Assembly (NCBI GenBank): GCA_016794145.1
Contig: JAEUKP010000010.1
Coordinates: forward strand, 1 to 64,000
Reading direction: 5' to 3'
Source: Alphaproteobacteria bacterium
GTDB lineage: Bacteria > Pseudomonadota > Alphaproteobacteria > Micavibrionales > Micavibrionaceae
Length of the DNA: 64,000 bases
Below, one piece after another: positions 53,866 through 62,289 of the stretch; position 1 is the first letter of the stretch; each line of letters opens with the position of its first letter. The notes beneath the pieces were generated by a model. It made no database searches, was not told where the DNA came from, and saw only the letters and a program-made list of their open reading frames with translations. Made by a program: the position numbers and the translations under genes.

Positions 53866-55053
53866 TCAGGCCTTTCCGCAAGGAGAACCATCAAGAATAA
53901 CTGTTTGATATTTACCAAATCCGTTAAAATTGGTTCGACACGAAGAACTATAAGCTCCGGTCAGACCGACCTCGATCCAATCCCCTTCCGAGATTTCAGC
54001 AGGAAGCAGAAAAGGACCCGGCATCATATCTATGGAATCACACGTCGGACCACAAAAACGATAAGGGATCAAGCTACCATCCCCCGCTTCATCAGATTGT
54101 TTCCCGATCAATCTGACTGGATAGATAAAACCACCTTGATGCTTTGCGGCCTCGACCAATCCGCCATAAACACCATCATTCAAATAGAGGGTGTTTCCCT
54201 TGCGTAACTCAACCCGCACAATTAATTTCCCTGCCTCCGCCACAAGGGCGCGCCCCGGTTCGCAATACAAATCAAGAGCTGACAAACCGTAATCATCAAT
54301 AGCTTTATGGATGGTTGAAATATAATCAGATAAAGAGGCTAAAGTCTGGCCTGGATACTGGACCGGAAACCCTCCCCCGACATCAATCGACTCAACTTTA
54401 ACACCGGACTTTCTAATAACATCTGCGGCAACCGCAATTCCCTTACGAAAAACATCCGGGTTTTTAGATTGTGACCCAGGATGAAACATAATTCCCAAGC
54501 GGGCAGAGACAAGTCTGGCTTCCTGCAGCAATTGAACAGCTTTTTCAGGCGATGCGCCAAACTTGGCAGAGAAATCAGTCGAGGCCTCCTTGTTCTTAGG
54601 TAACGCCAATCGCACATAAAGATCAAGATCTGGGGCCAGATCTGTTTCATGAATAATTTTACGAAGCTCATCCGCAGTATCCAGGACAAAAACTCGGACA
54701 GCATGATCAAAATACGCTTCCCGTATGGACTCGCGTGATTTCACTGTATGCATAAAATGAATTTTAGCCCCCGGCACCCATTTACGAATATTCCTGATTT
54801 CTTCAATCGACGCCGCATCAAAAGTTTTAATACCTGCCTTTGCAATCGTGCGGATAACTTCCTTGCTTGGATTACACTTAACAGCGTACATGACAGTTCC
54901 ACGAAACAAGGACTTAAATTCTTTTGATTTTCTTGTTAAGGCTTTCAAATCAAGAAGATGTAACGGAGTGCTTGGCTTAAGGTGATGGACGATATGGTTG
55001 ATACGATGATCGAGATCCTTTTTTTCAGATAACAGGGGAGCAGAATAAACCAT
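53866..55053 (-). CDS. Ornithine decarboxylase (PLP group IV, eukaryotic-type fold)
   Basis: This 395-residue protein makes putrescine from ornithine, or decarboxylates a related amino acid. The PLP lysine is in MYAVKCNPS, the phosphate-binding GGGFP and EPGRALVAEAG follow, and the C-terminal active site is FCGPTCDSIDMM. A DAP decarboxylase would have a different specificity loop; the CDSID motif supports ornithine. The long promoter region to its right holds the repeat copy 3. Confidence 0.88.
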   Translation of the reverse strand: MVYSAPLLSEKKDLDHRINHIVHHLKPSTPLHLLDLKALTRKSKEFKSLFRGTVMYAVKCNPSKEVIRTIAKAGIKTFDAASIEEIRNIRKWVPGAKIHFMHTVKSRESIREAYFDHAVRVFVLDTADELRKIIHETDLAPDLDLYVRLALPKNKEASTDFSAKFGASPEKAVQLLQEARLVSARLGIMFHPGSQSKNPDVFRKGIAVAADVIRKSGVKVESIDVGGGFPVQYPGQTLASLSDYISTIHKAIDDYGLSALDLYCEPGRALVAEAGKLIVRVELRKGNTLYLNDGVYGGLVEAAKHQGGFIYPVRLIGKQSDEAGDGSLIPYRFCGPTCDSIDMMPGPFLLPAEISEGDWIEVGLTGAYSSSCRTNFNGFGKYQTVILDGSPCGKA

Positions 55054-55147
55054 ACGACCTCCTTCATATCCAATACCACAATTATAGATTACAACATGGG
55101 ATATTAAGAAAGACCTAAGAAACGATCGAGTCTCTCTGCATCGTTCA

Positions 55148-55346
55148 TATAGCCTACGTCAGATAAAATGAGCTTATTTTTATGAACTTGCTCCCTCACC
55201 CGATTTCAGCTAAAAGTCTACAACTTTAAGCCTGCGTTGCTCTCTTGTCCCAGTGAAAGAGATTTGGGAGAGGGGGGAGGGAGTCAATTCAGTGAGGGGG
55301 TAAATTCCCGGCTGAAATTGAATCATTTTATTTCAATTTCGCTATA
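55148..55346 (-). repeat. 3'-end inverted-repeat element, full copy (copy 3 of 3)
   Basis: This 199-base element has TATAGC at 55148 and GCTATA ending at 55346. The SDR-facing end carries TCATTTTATTTCAATT, and the other end has TCAGATAAAATGA. The interior has CTCACCC/GGGTGAG-like arms and the CTTTAAGCCTGCGTTG core. The SDR gene's stop and last codons lie in this element. It is the longest of the three copies; the other two look like internal-deletion derivatives. Confidence 0.78.
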
Positions 55347-56072
55347 TAACTTTATATCTTCAGGCGATAATATTTCACCATGTCGTACCCAAGATGGAAG
55401 AGACAGCTCAACAAACATTGGAGCAATATCTTCTGGCATCCGTAGATTGGGCCCATGGTAGCCACCTGGAAAAGCTTCTGCTAATAATTCTGTATCAACG
55501 GCACCCGGGCAGACAATATTAATCTTGAGGTTGGTATGCTTTGTTTCTTGCGCCCATGTCCTGGCAAGAAGCATCATAGCCGCTTTACTGACGCCGTACT
55601 CTCCATAAAACGCATAAGGATCGATCCCCATACCAGATCCAACAAAAATTGCGCGGCCAGCATCCGACGCTTTTAACAAAGGTTCAAGTGTCCGGATCAT
55701 TTGAACATTTGAAAGAACGTTTAATGTATAAACATCCCGCCAATCTTTTATTTTTGAATGGGAAACTGGTGTCAGTGTTCCAAGTTTTCCTGCGTTTGCA
55801 ATCCAGATATCAAGCCGTTTGAAGCGATCTAGAATCGTTGGCCCCAAGGCCTCTAGCTCCTCAAGATGGGTTAAATCGAAAGGCATGATGGTTGATGTTC
55901 CACCATTTTCATTAATGATATCATATGTTTCTTCAAGACCAGATTTGGTTCTTGCCAGAAGAATAACATGGGCTCCTTCTGCTGCTAAGGATTTCGCAAC
56001 AGCCGCACCTATACCACGGGATGCACCAGTCACAAGAGCAACACGACCATCTAATCTTTGAATAGGTTTCAT
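55323..56072 (-). CDS. Short-chain dehydrogenase/reductase
   Basis: This 249-residue SDR has the cofactor loop GASRGIG, NAGKLG, and the catalytic YGVSKAAM motif, with Ser in VGSGMGID. The N-terminus VALVTGASRGIG is typical of classical SDRs; substrate is unknown. Its last codons (YSEIEIK) and TGA stop are provided by the repeat element. It lies 4 bases downstream of purF. Confidence 0.85.
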   Translation of the reverse strand: MKPIQRLDGRVALVTGASRGIGAAVAKSLAAEGAHVILLARTKSGLEETYDIINENGGTSTIMPFDLTHLEELEALGPTILDRFKRLDIWIANAGKLGTLTPVSHSKIKDWRDVYTLNVLSNVQMIRTLEPLLKASDAGRAIFVGSGMGIDPYAFYGEYGVSKAAMMLLARTWAQETKHTNLKINIVCPGAVDTELLAEAFPGGYHGPNLRMPEDIAPMFVELSLPSWVRHGEILSPEDIKLYSEIEIK

Positions 56073-56076
56073 AAAT

Positions 56077-57513
56077 CTAACCTGCTTTTTTCAGCATTTG
56101 ATCCGTCAACGCAACCGGATAATCTCCGGTGAAACACGCATCACAATATTGAGGCGTGTTGGTGTTGCGTTTATCCTCTCCCATTGCACGATAAAGGCCA
56201 TCGGGGGATATAAAAGATAAGCTATCAACACCGATAAATTTTGCCATCTCTTCAATCGAGTGTGTTGCTGCAAGCAATTCAGCAGACGTCGGGGTATCAA
56301 TGCCATAGTAACAGCTATGCTTTGTTGGAGGACATGCAATTCTCATATGGACTTCTTTTGCCCCTGCTGCACGCATCATTTCAACAATTTTTCTGGATGT
56401 TGTGCCACGGACAATAGAGTCATCAACCAATACGATTCGTTTTCCATCAACGAGTCCACGATTTGCATTATGTTTACGTTTGACGCCAAGGTGCCGAATT
56501 GTTTGGGTTGGTTCAATAAAAGTACGGCCTACGTAATGGTTTCGAATAATCCCGAGTTCAAAAGGAATTCCAGTTTCTTGGGCATAACCAATCGCAGCAG
56601 GAACTCCGCTATCGGGGACAGGAACAACAAGATCAACGTCACAAGGCGATTCCTGCGCCAGAACAACACCGATATTTTTTCGTTTATCGTAAACCGATTT
56701 GCCTTCGATCATACTATCGGGACGAGCAAAATAAATATACTCGAAGATACAGAAACTATGGTTCGCAGGATTGAGGGGACGATGACTTTGAAGCCCCTGT
56801 TCTGTGATGACAACCAATTCGCCGGGTTCAATATCACGAATAAATTCTGCGCCAATAATATCAAGAGCACATGTCTCTGATGCCAGGATATACGATGAAT
56901 CCAGTTTTCCTAAAACAAGTGGACGAAATCCGTTCGGATCACGTACTCCCATCATTTTCCCTTCGGCGTGAATGATCAGCGAGTAAGCTCCCTCAATCTG
57001 TTTTAACGCATCAATTACGCGATCAAAAACACTTGTTTTACGAGAAAGGGCGACCAAGTGAATAATGACTTCTGTATCACCTGTTGATTGAAAGATTGAT
57101 CCCTGTGTTGTTAGGTCAGATCTTAATTTTGATGCATTTGTCAAATCGCCGTTATGTGCGACTGTAAATCCACCAAAAGCCAGATCGGCGTATAAGGGTT
57201 GTACGTTACGTAAGCCCGCCCCACCTGTTGTTGCATAGCGGTTATGGCCAATTGCTGCAGTTCCTTTTAAGGCGGCTATGGTGGATGATTCATTAAAAAT
57301 ATCATCAACAAGCCCCAGTCCGCGATGCGCAAAATATTGTTTTCCATCAACAGATACAATCCCTGATGCCTCCTGCCCGCGGTGCTGAAGGGCATGTAGC
57401 CCCAGCGCAGTTAAGGTCGCGGCATCTTTGTGGTTGAAAACACCAAACACTCCACACTCATCGTGAAATTTGTCATCTTCGTAGGTCAATGGGTTTATTG
57501 TCATTTTATTCAT
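56077..57513 (-). CDS. purF: Amidophosphoribosyltransferase
   Basis: PurF makes phosphoribosylamine, the first step of purine synthesis. The 478-residue protein has a short propeptide, the Cys start of DECGVFGVF, the glutaminase block QHRGQEASGIV, HNGDLTN, and the PRPP-binding loop IVLVDDSIVRGTTSRKIV. Metal-type cysteines (ACFTGDYP at the end) suit the Fe-S class. It overlaps cvpA by 8 bases, the classic cvpA-purF arrangement. Confidence 0.97.
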   Translation of the reverse strand: MNKMTINPLTYEDDKFHDECGVFGVFNHKDAATLTALGLHALQHRGQEASGIVSVDGKQYFAHRGLGLVDDIFNESSTIAALKGTAAIGHNRYATTGGAGLRNVQPLYADLAFGGFTVAHNGDLTNASKLRSDLTTQGSIFQSTGDTEVIIHLVALSRKTSVFDRVIDALKQIEGAYSLIIHAEGKMMGVRDPNGFRPLVLGKLDSSYILASETCALDIIGAEFIRDIEPGELVVITEQGLQSHRPLNPANHSFCIFEYIYFARPDSMIEGKSVYDKRKNIGVVLAQESPCDVDLVVPVPDSGVPAAIGYAQETGIPFELGIIRNHYVGRTFIEPTQTIRHLGVKRKHNANRGLVDGKRIVLVDDSIVRGTTSRKIVEMMRAAGAKEVHMRIACPPTKHSCYYGIDTPTSAELLAATHSIEEMAKFIGVDSLSFISPDGLYRAMGEDKRNTNTPQYCDACFTGDYPVALTDQMLKKAG

Positions 57514-58234
57514 TGTAACGGCTTTCTAGGCTTTTTGTCTTGTCTGGCTCAATCAAATCTTCAAGTTTTTTTCGGTCTTTGTTGGAATATCCTTTAGATT
57601 CTTTTTCTGTAGACTTCTCTATCGGAGCATCAGTGATTCTTTTATCGCCCAATACATCGATAGCATTCAGTTTATCACGTGTTTCATCAACAATTTTCCC
57701 AGACGTGGTGTCCTGGGGAACAAAGGAAATAAGCCATTTTGTTGTGCCCTCAATAAACACCATTGTTTGTGAATTTTCAAACCATTGTTTTTTACTATCC
57801 TCGGGGAGGATAAGGTGGAATGGCAAGTACAGAACGCCCAGAAGCAGCAAGCCTCTGGCTAAGCCAAAGAAGATCCCGAGTGTTCTATCGACTGGCCCCA
57901 GTCCAACTGCCTGGGCAGCATTGGAAATCAGGTGACTTGCGAGTTGGAGGATAATAAAGACAATGACAAAAATCCCCGCATAAGCAGTAATCTGGGCCGC
58001 AAGTTCGACAGGAATCATATCAAACAGCTTGGCAGATTCTTTTCCGTCTTCAACCCCAAACCATTTGGATGTTAAGGGGATTAAAGATGGCCCGAATGTC
58101 AGGGCCGCGAATCCACCTCCCAAAGCACCAACGATGGTTAAAACTTCGCGTATAAGGCCACGGAAAAATGACACCCCTGCAGAAATCAGAAGGACAACAA
58201 TAACACCTATATCGATCAAAACGGAAATATCCAT
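57506..58234 (-). CDS. cvpA: CvpA-family membrane protein
   Basis: This 242-residue inner-membrane protein has four hydrophobic segments in the first 150 residues, with SAGVSFFRGLIREVLTIVG, the signature of the CvpA family, then GPVDRTLGIFFGLARGLLLL. A charged C-terminal tail follows. The ATG at 58234 follows AAGGCGAT. CvpA supports envelope functions and colicin V export in E. coli. Confidence 0.93.
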   Translation of the reverse strand: MDISVLIDIGVIVVLLISAGVSFFRGLIREVLTIVGALGGGFAALTFGPSLIPLTSKWFGVEDGKESAKLFDMIPVELAAQITAYAGIFVIVFIILQLASHLISNAAQAVGLGPVDRTLGIFFGLARGLLLLGVLYLPFHLILPEDSKKQWFENSQTMVFIEGTTKWLISFVPQDTTSGKIVDETRDKLNAIDVLGDKRITDAPIEKSTEKESKGYSNKDRKKLEDLIEPDKTKSLESRYNE

Positions 58235-58321
58235 AAATCTATCGCCTTGTCTGTGTAATGAAAGGCCAGTGATAAGGGAAAACCAAAAAGATTGCAAGAT
58301 CAATGACGTTGAACTTCGCTA

Positions 58322-58906
58322 TCAGCCGCACCATAATACTGAACCGTCCCCTGTGCAAACTGATTTTTTTTCCTGCCTGTCTCCGGGTGGGGTGGTGTTT
58401 CCTTCACTAACCATTTTTTTCAGGATCTCTGATGTTATGGAACCACCCGTGTGGGTTATAATAGAATCATCAGCGGTTTCTTTTATTCTTTTTTTATGTT
58501 CTAACTCTTTACGAATTCTCTCTGTTTCAGGATCCTGCCCTATAAGCGATGTTCGTGCTGTTATCTCCTCAAGATCTTTACGAAGATTAAGAATGTCCTG
58601 TTCCACTTCTGTGTATACCCGATTCCAGATAACGAGTGCGGCAGGATTAAATCGACCATCTGCGGACCTGCCTAATAAGGCAGAATAGGCAATTCTTCTT
58701 CCTTCCAAGCAAGAAAGGTCGTTTTCGGCAGCTGTTTTAAAAGAAAAACCTATGACGAAGGAGGACTGAAGGCCACCTTCTTTCCACGTAGTGCAAGACT
58801 CTTCATTAACAACATGATGATTTGTTGCACATCCACTGATACCTATTGATCCAAAGGCAATTGGGGTTGCCAATAAAAAAGCGTGAGAGAGTTTCCTAAA
58901 CATCAT
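58322..58906 (-). CDS. Putative lipoprotein
   Basis: This protein of about 194 residues has a signal peptide and lipobox GISGCA (Cys at about 25), then a globular region with FNPAALVIWNRVYTEVEQDI and a long charged helix (LRKDLEEITARTSL, RIRKELEHKKRIKE). Short tail cysteines occur. It lies about 3 kb from the Dot genes on the other strand, so a secretion-system role is possible but unsupported. No family is recognised. Confidence 0.65.
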   Translation of the reverse strand: MMFRKLSHAFLLATPIAFGSIGISGCATNHHVVNEESCTTWKEGGLQSSFVIGFSFKTAAENDLSCLEGRRIAYSALLGRSADGRFNPAALVIWNRVYTEVEQDILNLRKDLEEITARTSLIGQDPETERIRKELEHKKRIKETADDSIITHTGGSITSEILKKMVSEGNTTPPGDRQEKKSVCTGDGSVLWCG

Positions 58907-58990
58907 CAATCAATATTTTCCATAGTTTTTTTATTGTGTCAACAAAAAAGGGCGATAAACACAAGATCAATTGTTCATCTAAAAATTTTA

Positions 58991-59130
58991 TATAGTAATT
59001 TAAAATAACAATTAGATATTTCCAATTTTTCGTCATTGCGGTGCCAAGGGATAAAAGCCGCAATCTCACTTGTATAAGAGGAGATTCTGGCGTTCGCCAG
59101 AATGACAAATTCGTATTTTAAATTACTATA
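58991..59130. mobile_element. 140-base MITE with 17-base perfect terminal repeats
   Basis: TATAGTAATTTAAAATA (58991-59007) is repeated exactly inverted at 59114-59130. The inside has GCGGTGCCAAGG and TCTGGCGTTCGCCAGA palindromes and no ORF. TA at both ends suits a TA target duplication as in IS630/Tc1-like elements. It fills the 59 kb intergenic region left of the secretion-associated genes. Confidence 0.8.
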
Positions 59131-59166
59131 GTGCTTCCATATAGAAAGCAGACAGTTTTAAAAAGA

Positions 59167-59260
59167 TTTTTGAACCACTAAGATCACCTGAGAATCAAGT
59201 ATTAGAACTGAAATTATTACAAGACCTTTCGTGTCTTTCGTGCTCTTCGTGGTTTAAAAA
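59167..59260. repeat. TTTTTGAACCAC/GTGGTTTAAAAA inverted repeat
   Basis: TTTTTGAACCAC (59167-59178) and GTGGTTTAAAAA (59249-59260) form an inverted pair with one mismatch. The inner CTTTCGTGTCTTTCGTGC matches the CACGAAG family seen at 52327-52410. It could end transcripts from either side. Confidence 0.6.
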
Positions 59261-59285
59261 CTGACTCCTGCTGTGTTCAGATAGA

Positions 59286-60083
59286 TTATTTTCGCTCACA
59301 ACTATGGTGTCTTACTTGAGCTCTGGGTCTGACGGTAGATGGAACGGCAGATGGACAGGCAGGAGGTGTCTCTACTTTAACAAAAGGAGTTTGTGCAGGA
59401 GGAGGTGTCTCTACTCTAACAACAAGAGTTGGTGCTGGGGCTCCTTCGTTGTTTCTATAGCCAGTAGGGGCAGCAGGGGCTCCTTCGTTGTTTCTATAGC
59501 CAGTAGGGGCAGTGGCAACCGCAAACAATGCCATAGCGGCTTTGCCTTCTTGAGTTTTGAGAAAATCCAACCCCTCCTTTCCAACAACTTCATATACTGC
59601 CAGAGCCGTAAGGGCAGGATTAGCACTCCCACTCGTCAGAACAGCTTGTACAAAAATCCTTTTGAGCATCGCTTCATGGCAGCCTGGGATTGTTTTCGCG
59701 TCATTAGAAAAATTCAAGCTAACCCCAGCACCGAACGTGTAGACAGCCCCGCCGCCCCCCGTTATGTAATTACAGTTACTCACTTGGCTAGCGGCTGGTC
59801 CGAGTCCTCCCATTCCCAATAACTGTTTGATTTTTACATCACTACTGTTAATCACATCTCCCGTCGAATTACCTGAAGAAGATCCGCCAGGAGCAGGAGT
59901 CGGGGCGGATGGCGATGGGCAAGGTGTTCCTGTTGTCGTTGTTGATCCGTCAGGAAGTCTTGTCGTTGTTATTCCACATGATGATTGGGCATGGGCATCA
60001 GGGCTTACCCCCAAGGCGGCAAAAACAACACCCGCAGTCATGACAGATGTAGAAAAAACAGTGTTCAATCCAGTTGGTTTCAT
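59286..60083 (-). CDS. Secreted repeat-containing protein near the Dot genes
   Basis: This 265-residue protein has a signal peptide (cleavage after DAHA). A Thr/Pro/Ser-rich linker (about 40-75) precedes a conserved-looking core with NCNYITGGGGAVYTFGAGVSLNFSNDAK, and then helices (KRIFVQAVLTSG). The C-terminus has a 13-residue tandem repeat, PTGYRNNEGAPAA twice, and VRVETPP/VKVETPP. It is probably periplasmic or surface-exposed. No family is recognised; the position next to the Dot-linked genes makes it a candidate accessory. Confidence 0.6.
   Translation of the reverse strand: MKPTGLNTVFSTSVMTAGVVFAALGVSPDAHAQSSCGITTTRLPDGSTTTTGTPCPSPSAPTPAPGGSSSGNSTGDVINSSDVKIKQLLGMGGLGPAASQVSNCNYITGGGGAVYTFGAGVSLNFSNDAKTIPGCHEAMLKRIFVQAVLTSGSANPALTALAVYEVVGKEGLDFLKTQEGKAAMALFAVATAPTGYRNNEGAPAAPTGYRNNEGAPAPTLVVRVETPPPAQTPFVKVETPPACPSAVPSTVRPRAQVRHHSCERK
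59437..59514. repeat. 39-base tandem repeat (two copies) in the secreted protein
   Basis: The unit beginning GGGGCTCCTTCGTTG starts at 59437 and again at 59476, a period of exactly 39 bases (13 codons). It is nearly identical between copies, pointing to recent duplication or length variation of the exported C-terminal region. Confidence 0.85.
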
Positions 60084-60251
60084 AGCACACGCCCTCCTTC
60101 AAGAAGACAAAAGGTTAAATCTTTTTGTATAAGGCGGACAATAATTGAAACGCCCCGTTTTTGTCAAGATAATTTTCAGAATAATTTTTCTTGCTCTTGG
60201 AAGGCAGGGCATGGTATTTGTTCACACCCACGAATTTTAAGAATAAAAAAT

Positions 60252-60308
60252 AAACCAGGCAGGATCGCGTTTTAAAAATTCTTATGCTGTTTGGCCTGCT
60301 CCTGGTTT
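60252..60308. other. Inverted repeat before the EPAP protein gene
   Basis: AAACCAGG (60252-60259) and CCTGGTTT (60301-60308) pair, with CAGG/CCTG extending the stem after a small bulge. It lies 50 bases before the next gene's start and could be a leader structure or a terminator for an upstream transcript. No T-run follows. Confidence 0.4.
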
Positions 60309-60359
60309 CCGGAGATCAACTTCGGGGGATCAGCGTTGTAACGTTATGAAGGTGTGAAG

Positions 60360-61634
60360 ATGGTAGATATGATGTCAATGACCCGTGGTTTTTTGTTTGA
60401 AGGTTTACCCCAAGATCAGATAAACCCAGATCATCAGAATTCAAAACCGGCCAAAGGTTTTGGTGCGCGTCTTTTGGGTCGGGTTCAAAAGGTCAGTGAA
60501 AGACTCCGGAATGCAAGTCGCGAGGATCTTGTCTTTGCTGGACTAAGCGTCGGTGCTGGTTTGATTGCAAAACCGGCTGTCTTGGCGATGTTTGGTTTCG
60601 CCTCAGGCGGGGCGACAATTGCAGGAGCTTTTGTGGGGGCCGCGGCTGTTGCGTTTTCAAAAGCCGCAATCAATCACGTACAAAACCGCAGAAAAGGAAT
60701 CAAAGAGACATCTCCGTTCTTAACCCGCGCCTGCTTACAAACGGTTTCCAGTGCGGCCCTCTCTGTTGCAACATTGGGGGCAAGTGAATTATTTGAATAC
60801 TGGTCCGGTCAAACGGTCGGCCAGGCTTTGGGGCGCGCACTTTTTAATCTGGCGCCATTTGGCAATCTACATGCAGCGGATTTTCCGGATATCCCTGTTC
60901 ACCCTCCTCACCTGGATCTGGAGTCTGCTCCACATGATTCCGCATTTGCGCGGGAACCAGCACCAGAACCAGCACCGGAACCAGCACCGGAACCAGCACC
61001 AGAACCAGAACCAGCACCAGAACCAGCACCGGAACCAGCACCCCAAGCTTCGCAGACGCAAACTCCTCGCGTTACTAACGTTTTTTTGACTGAGAATGCT
61101 GGAAATGCACGAATTAATGACGAGACACGCAAAAAGGCCCTGGAATGGGCGGCTGCACGGGCTAAAGAAGCTGAAAACGCGCGAAAGCTCGCTGAGGTGG
61201 ACGCCAGAATACCAGCGGCGGCGGTCATAGACGATGAATTCAAGAGAGCTCAAGAGGCTGTAAAAGAAGAACTTCCAGAAGGGTTGGACCGCAGAAAAAT
61301 TGCTGCCGCTTGTCTGACAGACCTTCCTGCAGCAAACGACGATTATAAGGGGCAAAACAACATTCTTCCAGTCAGGTGTACCGAAGTTCCTGCAAAGGGA
61401 GGAATCATCGACCAAGGAGAATATGTCACCCTCCGCGATATCAATCCGGGTGAGACCGGTACCTCTGGAACCCCTGAAACTTCTAGGGAAACTCAACAAC
61501 CTAAACGAAGGGGGATTCGGGTTTTGTTTGCAAATGCAAGGGGGTCTCTGTATGGTTTTCTTGGGTCTGCAATCGGTGAAACAGCACCAGCGATGGGGGC
61601 TGAAAAGCTGGCTCTTGAATCGCCTGCGCCGTAA
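60360..61634 (+). CDS. EPAP-repeat membrane protein upstream of dotD
   Basis: This protein of about 424 residues has a helical N-terminal region and hydrophobic segments (about 55-105, FAGLSVGAGLIAKPAVLAMF then GGATIAGAFVGAAAV, and about 130-150). A repeated Glu-Pro-Ala-Pro stretch follows near residues 200-230, then a charged C-terminal region. EPAP linkers often span the periplasm. GAAGG lies 7 bases before the ATG at 60360. It lies 100 bases before dotD on the same strand. Family not recognised; it could be a structural accessory or a secreted substrate. Confidence 0.65.
   Translation: MVDMMSMTRGFLFEGLPQDQINPDHQNSKPAKGFGARLLGRVQKVSERLRNASREDLVFAGLSVGAGLIAKPAVLAMFGFASGGATIAGAFVGAAAVAFSKAAINHVQNRRKGIKETSPFLTRACLQTVSSAALSVATLGASELFEYWSGQTVGQALGRALFNLAPFGNLHAADFPDIPVHPPHLDLESAPHDSAFAREPAPEPAPEPAPEPAPEPEPAPEPAPEPAPQASQTQTPRVTNVFLTENAGNARINDETRKKALEWAAARAKEAENARKLAEVDARIPAAAVIDDEFKRAQEAVKEELPEGLDRRKIAAACLTDLPAANDDYKGQNNILPVRCTEVPAKGGIIDQGEYVTLRDINPGETGTSGTPETSRETQQPKRRGIRVLFANARGSLYGFLGSAIGETAPAMGAEKLALESPAP
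60954..61042 (+). repeat. 12-base tandem repeat encoding EPAP
   Basis: The unit GAACCAGCACCG/A is repeated about seven times, with one six-base irregularity, and codes for a chain of Glu-Pro-Ala-Pro. Such arrays can vary in length between strains and stiffen periplasmic linkers. Confidence 0.9.
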
Positions 61635-61734
61635 ATCTTCCGGAAATATGATAAAATGTATGAAGTCCTGCTTGTAAGGGGGCTCCCGAAACGCTATTGT
61701 ATCAGGGATTTTAAATAAAGGGTGTTATATCCAA

Positions 61735-62268
61735 ATGATTCGTTCAGTATTTTTATCTTTATCTGTTATAGGGATTGCCTTTGGTTTGACAGGATGTGGG
61801 ACAGGTTATCCCATTCATGTCAAGGACCCGCAATTGGTGTCGCAACCTGATAAAGTATCTATGATGTTGGCTCAGGCTGCTGATAAGGCTTCTCACGCTC
61901 TTGAGGCCTTGGCCGCTGTTGAGCAGAAAAGAACCCCTGCTGGCCAAGTTCCGGCGATTGTTGGGGCGCCTGCCGAATTGAACCGGGCGATTACAATTAA
62001 CTGGATTGGTCCTGTCGATCAGATCACCAAGCTTCTTTCCGATAAAGCCAGCTATCGTTTTGTAGCGCTGGGAACCGTTCCCGCTACGCCAGTTGTTGTG
62101 AATGTGAATGTCACAAATACACCGATTATTGAGGTGTTGAGAAGTATCGGTTTCCAGCTTGGTTCCCGCGCCGACATCTATGTTGATAGTGCTGAAAAAA
62201 TGGTTGCTTTAACATATGCTCCGGTGACTGGTCGGGGTGATGTCGCCTTGAACCCGATTGGTCAATAA
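61735..62268 (+). CDS. dotD: Type IVB secretion lipoprotein DotD
   Basis: DotD is an outer-membrane lipoprotein of the Dot/Icm core complex that with DotC places DotH in the outer membrane. The 177-residue protein has a signal peptide and lipobox LTGCG (Cys about 21), then PDKVSMMLAQAADKASHALEAL and a C-terminal domain (TINWIGPVDQITKLLSDKASYRF, VNVTNTPIIEVLRSIGFQLG) as in DotD/TraH-like secretin N0-type domains. It is followed immediately by dotC, as in Legionella. Confidence 0.88.
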   Translation: MIRSVFLSLSVIGIAFGLTGCGTGYPIHVKDPQLVSQPDKVSMMLAQAADKASHALEALAAVEQKRTPAGQVPAIVGAPAELNRAITINWIGPVDQITKLLSDKASYRFVALGTVPATPVVVNVNVTNTPIIEVLRSIGFQLGSRADIYVDSAEKMVALTYAPVTGRGDVALNPIGQ

Positions 62269-62289
62269 GTGTGGAGAAAGACTCAATCA

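Noticed and set aside
61435-61677. Small plus-strand ORF overlapping the EPAP gene end
   Set aside because: Out of frame with a well-supported gene, with no ribosome-binding site or recognisable features.
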